Positions 58,901 through 64,000 of a stretch of DNA of 64,000 bases are shown piece after piece (the stretch's first letter is position 1; the number at the start of each line of letters is the position of its first letter). The stretch covers positions 280,697 to 344,696 of the forward strand of contig JANDJZ010000008.1 of assembly GCA_027943245.1 (NCBI GenBank). Reading direction: 5' to 3'. The notes under the pieces were generated by a model. That model saw only the letters and a program-made list of their open reading frames with translations, was not told the DNA's origin and ran no database searches. Origin of the DNA: Acanthamoeba sp. SK_2022b (lineage: Eukaryota; Discosea; Longamoebia; Acanthamoebidae). The position numbers and the translations under genes are program-made.

Positions 58901-61900
58901 ATTTACATGAGCCCCGATGGCACTGCGTTGTCAACGTATGAGCGCCTGGATAAGTACAAGCACTTTTTGCGCGTGTATACGCGCGGCGGCATCCTGGCCG
59001 AGGAAATGGTACCCGCCGGCATTCGTCGAGGAGCGAGCTGTGTATCCTCAGCTCTAAACGCAAACGTGTCGATCCATTCATTCCTCTTCTTTGACCAACA
59101 CACACCACCACTTAAACTGTACAGGGACTGGGAAAAACGCTGATCATCCTCGCGCTCATCACCCTTCAGCGCCAGAACGTCACCAAGATCTTTGAGCGTG
59201 ATGAGGCCCTTTTCCCGCTGGCCGAGGTACGTTTGGCACCAACGCTGGGCTTGCGAGGCTTCTTTGGGTTCTTCTTGCGTGGCAGCGTTGGCGGACCGTG
59301 AGAACCACGAGGGACTCACCTCTATCCTGGTAGGGCATGTTCCGCACCAAGGCTACGCTTGTCCTGTGCCCTAGCCATCTCGCCAAGCAATGGGAAACCG
59401 AAGTGGGCAAGCACACTAATCCTCCTCTCAAGGCACACCTTTGCCTTCCTTGTCGAACTCCGCGCCAAGTGAAAGTGGCATGGATCGATAATGCGCCTAA
59501 CCACTTCTCTTTCCTCTGTGGGCCCCTCACACTCGCACTTGCAGGTGTTGGTTATCTCGACCATTATTCAGCACCGCCAGGTGAGCTACAAGGACATCAT
59601 CGACGCCGATCTCGTGGTGGTGTCGTTTACGTTCTTGGTGTACGTCAGTCTGTCACACTCCACTCCCACACAGCGTTTCTTGTTCTTCTCCTCTCCGTGC
59701 CCATACCGGGATCATGACTTGTCCTTCTCTCTGTCTCTAAACTTCTGGTCTGTGAACGTAAACGACACCACCAGCAATAAGAACTATGCCGCCGTGCGCG
59801 CGACCTGTCATCCGTCCAGCTTGGGCAACGACGACCCAAAGCTAGCACAAAAGTACAGCCCGCTTCTGACGCAGTTCCGTTGGATGCGCATGGTTCTCGA
59901 TGAAGCGCATGAGTTGCCCATGGGGATAGGGCGCAAGGGCAAGACCGGTATTGATGATATCAGCCCCATTCAAGCCACATTCAGGTGCGTTGTAGCATTG
60001 TACCCCCCCCTCCCCTTCCTACGAACCCTTAAGGACACGCTGATGGGTTCTGTCCGGCCTTTCGCATTACCACTGGTAGGTGGTATGTCACAGGCTCGCC
60101 CTTCCCCCATGGGCGCGTCTCTCTCCACAATGCTCTCGACCTCCTGCGTCTCAAGGTCAAGAAGCCCGTCGATCCCAATCAAGCGGAGAAAACGAAATCG
60201 GAACAGGAGAAGGTACGTCAGTTCTTCAGCCCCTCCCCGTGGTTAGTTTCAGAACAATCACACTCTGTCGGCGACCCAATAATCATGCTAACAATAACGA
60301 CAACGATAACAACAACAACAACAACTACTACTACTAAACACAGAACGAAGAAAACGGACTCACCATTCATGCTCTGCGTTACAACGTACCCTACATGCCC
60401 AGCATTGAACTGGTTCGTCCCACCCAGGATACCTTTCATCTCTATCTCTGCATTGTCCCTTCCCTCCTCTCCTTTTGTCTGCTCGCTCAGCGGGTTGTAT
60501 CTTTGCGCAGGAGGTGATGAAGAATCTCTACTGCCGCCATACTAAGCAGTCGGTGAGCAGCGAGTACACTCTGCCTGGTGTTCAGACCCAGGTCCGTAGC
60601 CTGCCCTACACTTTATGGTCGCGGTGTGGGGAGCAAGTGCTGTGTGGGCCAAGGTCTGACGTTCAACCTTGTCTTGCTGGTACGCTCTAGGTGGTGCTGC
60701 TCCGACAGACGGTGGTAGAGCGGGCGTTGTATGACGTCGCCAGGATTGAGAAACGCGAAGACGAAATGCGGCAGCTTTGCTGCCATCCCCAGCTCTCCAA
60801 CACCCACCTCAGGTACGCGCAACAGTGACTCTTCAGGCACTCTTGGTCCATGCTGTGCCTCCTTCCTTGCTCAATCTTGAATGGCTGGCCTGTGGCTCTG
60901 ATCTGTAACCCTAACGATTCCCCCCTATAGAATGGGAGGTGTGAGGGACAAGAATCTGTGGGATCTGTTCAGCGAGACTCTGGTCACCAAAAAGCAACAG
61001 ATCAAAACCACCTCCAACGCGCTGGATTCAGCCAGGGTCACTTTGCAGGCCCACGAGCAGCACCTAATCGACCTCAAGGTGCATATCCTGTACAGCATCA
61101 GCAGACGCACCCCTTTCCTACTCCTGCTTGGCTTACCTCAAGTTGTTTGTTTGTTTGTTTGTTTTGTTTTGTTTTGTTTTGTTTTGTTTTGTTTTGTTTT
61201 GTTTTGTTTTGTTTTGTTTTGTTTTGTTTTGTTTGTTTGTTTGTTTGTTTGTTTTGTTTTGTTTGTTTGTTGTATGTGGTGCGCGTGCGTATTCACTTTC
61301 CAGCGCGACTGGAAGCGGCAGAAGGCATGGCTTCCCGCCTGGAAGCCCACCAAGGGCGAGCTTGAGCGAAAGCTGGGCCTGAAGAACAGCATCAAGAAGG
61401 AGAAGAAGGAAATTTCGAGCCTGGAAGCGAGCCTAGAGATGTACGAAAAGAGTCTTGCCCATCTTGAAGAGATCAACGCCAAGTACGACATCGTCAAGCA
61501 GGGCAGGAAGATGGCCAAGGGCAAGCCCTTCGACGCCAAGGTGCCTTTCCTTTGCACTGCGGTGTTTTGATTGGAGCGAGTTGTTGTCCTGACACGCGAT
61601 AACCTCGCGAAAAGATGGAGAAGGAAGACCAGAAAGAAGGACTGGCCATTCTCGAGGCCGCTACCAACGCTCTGCCCAGCGCCATGTTTATGGCTCCCGA
61701 CACCATTAGGTTAGCGTTTCAATTTGCCCAAATAAGTTCTCGAGGTTGGATGGCGAGCTACTTACTACTGGATGGAAAGCGCTTACTTGCCTTTTCTCTC
61801 TCTCTCTCTCTCACCATGTGTGTGGCGCGTGCGTATTCACTCGCAGTGAGGACATGGTGGCTGTTCACGGCTCGAAGATGCCACACCTGCTTCTCTTTGT

Positions 61901-62776
61901 GCAGCAGCTGTGCGAGGATGACGAAAGCAGAATCATCATCTTCTCACAATGGACTCGTCTGCTTCTTTTGATCGGCAATTTGCTGGAGGACCATGGCGTG
62001 CGCACCATCTTCTGTCGCGGTACATCCTTTACCTCTCTCTCTCTCTCTCGGTTATACCACACTACTATTACATCCTAATACGTATCGAGGTTTAGACCCT
62101 GAGAACTAGCTTGCTCACAAGGCTGTTACTTTTGTGATCCACCATCAGGCAACGTCTATCAACGTAACAAGGCAATCGCTGCCTTTCAGAAGTCGGTGGG
62201 CACACAAGAGCCCAAGAAGACGGCCAAGGGAAAGCAGCCTGAACCTCTGCCTCGCGTGCTGATGCTCTCCCTGGTGCGTGCGCAGCCTTCCCCCTTCTGG
62301 TCGTCGGTGGAATAAGGATGGCAGAATGGTCTGAGAATCGCTGACTATTGGGCAGTGGCTCCAATTTGGAGTTGGTCTCATCTATCTGATCCCTCTTCCA
62401 CGCGCAGGAAAATGCGGCGTCAGGAACCAACTTGACGCAGGCGTCCCACATCATTCTCGTTGACCCCATATGTGGCAGCCGTTCGCGTGCTCATGCCATC
62501 GAAGCCCAGGTGCCTCATACCCATGCTCGTTGGCTGTGTGACCATCATTAACGCCCTCGATGTGCACGTGTGTACTAGGCCATTGGACGTGCACACCGCC
62601 TTGGACAAACTCAAAAACTCACTGTAGTACGGTTCCTCGTGGTGGACACCATTGAGCATGAGACTTATCTTCGCAACTACGTCACCAAACAAGAGGACGA
62701 CGAAGAGGATGCTGCTCCGGAGGATGAGGTTTCCAACAAGCAAAAGGACCGTCAAGAGGAAACAAACCCTCTCTAA
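55411..62776 (+). CDS. SNF2-family ATPase with an internal F-box
   Basis: The first exon (ATG 55411) is a long basic/acidic disordered tail with PKKGKAKASPRR and poly-Asp. An F-box follows, SSCFDELPTETVMHIFSFFN with VCSAWKELLSDSFFWKRQ. Then come a region with NWGGVRSFKSDSWWLEHYMI and the split SNF2 ATPase: YSYQLESLTWM, GGILAEEM joined to GLGKTLIILALITLQ (Walker A), TLVLCPSHLAKQWETEV, VLDEAHELP (Walker B), TTGTPFPHGRVSLHNALDLL, a long coiled coil (KKEKKEISSLEASLEMYEKS) and the C-terminal helicase lobe SRIIIFSQWTRLLLLIGNLL, NAASGTNLTQASHIILVDP and IGRAHRLGQTQ. No RING finger was found. The same pairing of F-box and SNF2 ATPase is known in plants (Arabidopsis At3g54460). Over 25 exons; introns include a (TTTTG)n tract. 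Stop 62774-62776 lies about 650 bases from the telomere. Confidence 0.85.
61143..61271. repeat. (TTTTG)n / (TTTG)n microsatellite in an SNF2 gene intron
   Basis: Roughly 130 bases of GTTTT units, flanked on both sides by GTTT units, in one intron. The apparent Phe/Cys/Leu-rich and Lys/Gln/Asn-rich open frames on the two strands are artefacts of it. Confidence 0.95.
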
Positions 62777-62855
62777 CGGCTTGGTACCCAGGGGCAATAA
62801 AATTTTAACCCAGCGCCGCTGCCATGGAAGCCCCGCACACGAATGAAGGCGTATT

Positions 62856-63059
62856 CTAGAAGTAGCGCAAGGTGATCTCCACGAGCCACACGAAGAGGTA
62901 GAGCGCGCCGCGCAGCTCGTGGTAGATGATGATGATGGCAAGCGAGCGGCTGTGCATGTAGTCGCCGTAGCGCACCAGGTAGTGTGAGACGACGTCCTGG
63001 ATGCAGGCAATGCACAGCCATAGACCGTGCAGCGTGATGGGCACCTCGAGGTCGCTCAT
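62856..63059 (-). CDS. Short hydrophobic ORF next to the telomere, hypothetical
   Basis: A 67-codon frame from ATG 63057-63059 (context CGAGATGAGCG on the coding strand) to TAG, convergent with the SNF2 gene. The product is largely hydrophobic: LHGLWLCIACIQDVVSHYLV, then a polar stretch RYGDYMHSRS, then LAIIIIYHELRGALYLFVWL, ending LRYF. It could form two or three membrane helices. I do not recognise the family. Its GC content matches the gene-rich part, and the DNA turns AT-rich exactly upstream of the start codon. It may be a real small gene, the last exon of a longer one truncated at the chromosome end, or a chance ORF. Confidence 0.4.
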   Translation of the reverse strand: MSDLEVPITLHGLWLCIACIQDVVSHYLVRYGDYMHSRSLAIIIIYHELRGALYLFVWLVEITLRYF

Positions 63060-63431
63060 CTTTTTATCTATAATAGATAAGTACTATATATACATATATT
63101 TATTTTATACCATTTATCTATAATAGATAATTACTATATTTATATATTATTATTTAACATATTATGGTGATGAACTTTGATTGTGCCCAATTGCCATCCA
63201 ATATTGCCCCCTGGTCTCCCATTGAGTACATGCTGGAGAGGGTAGAGGCTAGAGCACAAAGCTACAGATCATCCTACATTGTTGAATACTATATGCTTTT
63301 GTAGAGCAAGAGCTCAGCTACAAGATACACTTGTCTAATTCTCATATCGTTACGTCGTTACAGAGTTAGACGCAAATCTTTGAATTTTATATGGAACACG
63401 CCCTATACAAAGGCCCTATTCATTACAAAAG
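63060..63431. other. AT-rich subtelomeric junction
   Basis: About 370 bases with a sharp drop in GC content between the last gene and the telomere repeats. It contains two copies of a palindrome (63065-63079 and 63115-63129). No gene was seen; short ORFs only. Confidence 0.7.
63065..63129. repeat. Paired 15-base palindromes, 50 bases apart
   Basis: TATCTATAATAGATA occurs at 63065-63079 and 63115-63129. Each copy is a perfect palindrome around a single central A, and both continue with a similar (G/T)TACTATAT flank, so the repeat unit is longer than the palindrome. Confidence 0.9.
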
Positions 63432-64000
63432 TAGGGTTTAGGGTTTAGGGTTAGGGTTAGGGTTAGGGTTAGGGTTAGGGTTAGGGTTAGGGTTAGGGTT
63501 AGTTAGGGTTAGGGTTAGGGTTAGGGTTAGGGTTAGGGTTAGGGTTAGGGTTAGGGTTAGGGTTAGGGTTAGGGTTAGGGTTAGGGTTAGGGTTAGGGTT
63601 AGGGTTAGGGTTAGGGTTAGGGTTAGGGTTAGGGTTAGGGTTAGGGTTAGGGTTAGGGTTAGGGTTAGGGTTAGGGTTAGGGTTAGGGTTAGGGTTAGGG
63701 TTAGGGTTAGGGTTAGGGTTAGGGTTAGGGTTAGGGTTAGGGTTAGGGTTAGGGTTAGGGTTAGGGTTAGGGTTAGGGTTAGGGTTAGGGTTAGGGTTAG
63801 GGTTAGGGTTAGGGTTAGGGTTAGGGTTAGGGTTAGGGTTAGGGTTAGGGTTAGGGTTAGGGTTAGGGTTAGGGTTAGGGTTAGGGTTAGGGTTAGGGTT
63901 AGGGTTAGGGTTAGGGTTAGGGTTAGGGGTTAGGGTTAGGGTTAGGGTTAGGGTTAGGGTTAGGGTTAGGGTTAGGGTTAGGGTTAGGGTTAGGGTTAGG
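63432..64000 (+). repeat. Telomere: (TTAGGG)n at the right chromosome end
   Basis: About 94 tandem TTAGGG units run to the window edge with G-rich strand 5'->3' toward the end, the orientation of a right-hand chromosome terminus. The first two units are TTTAGGG. Two later irregularities are seen: a unit shortened to TTAG near 63500 and one TTAGGGG near 63923-63929. Confidence 0.98.

Noticed and set aside
61138..61557. Long ORFs with Phe/Cys/Leu or Lys/Gln/Asn repeats near 61.2 kb
   Set aside because: Produced by the (TTTTG)n microsatellite in an SNF2 gene intron.
62856..63059. Cornichon/Erv14-type cargo receptor
   Set aside because: Hydrophobicity is similar but the family motifs are absent and the ORF is about half the usual length.
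63432..64000. Regular short repeats considered as a CRISPR-like or satellite array
   Set aside because: Unbroken six-base TTAGGG units without spacers at a sequence end are telomeric.

Overview
This window is the right-hand end of a linear eukaryotic chromosome. It finishes in about 570 bases of TTAGGG repeats (63432-64000) running 5'->3' off the edge. The rest is GC-rich, gene-dense DNA: about 21 protein genes in 63 kb, most of them cut by many short (about 50-150 base) GT...AG introns, frequently GTACG or GTGCG at the donor, and separated by 50-600 bases. The style (very intron-rich, high GC, Ras, EF-hand and F-box proteins, multi-domain fusions, an animal-like receptor kinase, a RegA/PDE8-like phosphodiesterase) suggests a free-living amoebozoan of the Acanthamoeba type. 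That is an inference from gene style and protein resemblance, not from a marker gene. No rRNA or tRNA gene, transposon or CRISPR array was seen.

Layout. 1-5 kb: an unidentified minus-strand gene cut by the left edge, a small acidic protein, and the U3/small-subunit processome WD40 protein WDR46/Utp7. 4.4-9 kb: translesion polymerase REV1. 9.6-11.8 kb (minus): the cohesin release factor WAPL, divergent from a mitochondrial PARL-type rhomboid protease that appears to carry six C-terminal MORN repeats (12-14.7 kb). 14.9-18.4 kb: an Hsp110-like chaperone ending in an FKBP-like TPR domain. 18.6-21 kb: an L-gulonolactone oxidase-like enzyme. 21.2-24.3 kb: EF-hand protein apparently fused to a Ras-like GTPase. 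24.4-32.8 kb (minus strand): cyclic nucleotide phosphodiesterase, folylpolyglutamate synthase copy 1, and a RasGEF. 33.1-48.5 kb (plus): a short membrane protein, an F-box protein, a BRWD/PHIP-like WD40-bromodomain protein, folylpolyglutamate synthase copy 2, and a second F-box protein. 48.6-50.9 kb (minus): UDP-glucuronate decarboxylase. 51.3-62.8 kb (plus): a transmembrane tyrosine-kinase-like receptor and a large F-box/SNF2 ATPase. 62.9 kb: a short membrane ORF, then about 370 bases of AT-rich DNA and the telomere.

The genes do not form one pathway. There are loose themes: signalling (Ras-like GTPase, RasGEF, cyclic nucleotide phosphodiesterase, receptor kinase), chromatin and genome maintenance (REV1, WAPL, BRWD-like, SNF2) and three F-box proteins. 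The most notable features are the gene fusions and the two inverted folylpolyglutamate synthase genes, which differ over most of their length but share a 130-base identical tract across the stop codon. Gene spans below run from start to stop codon and include introns; splice sites were placed by eye from reading-frame continuity and family resemblance.
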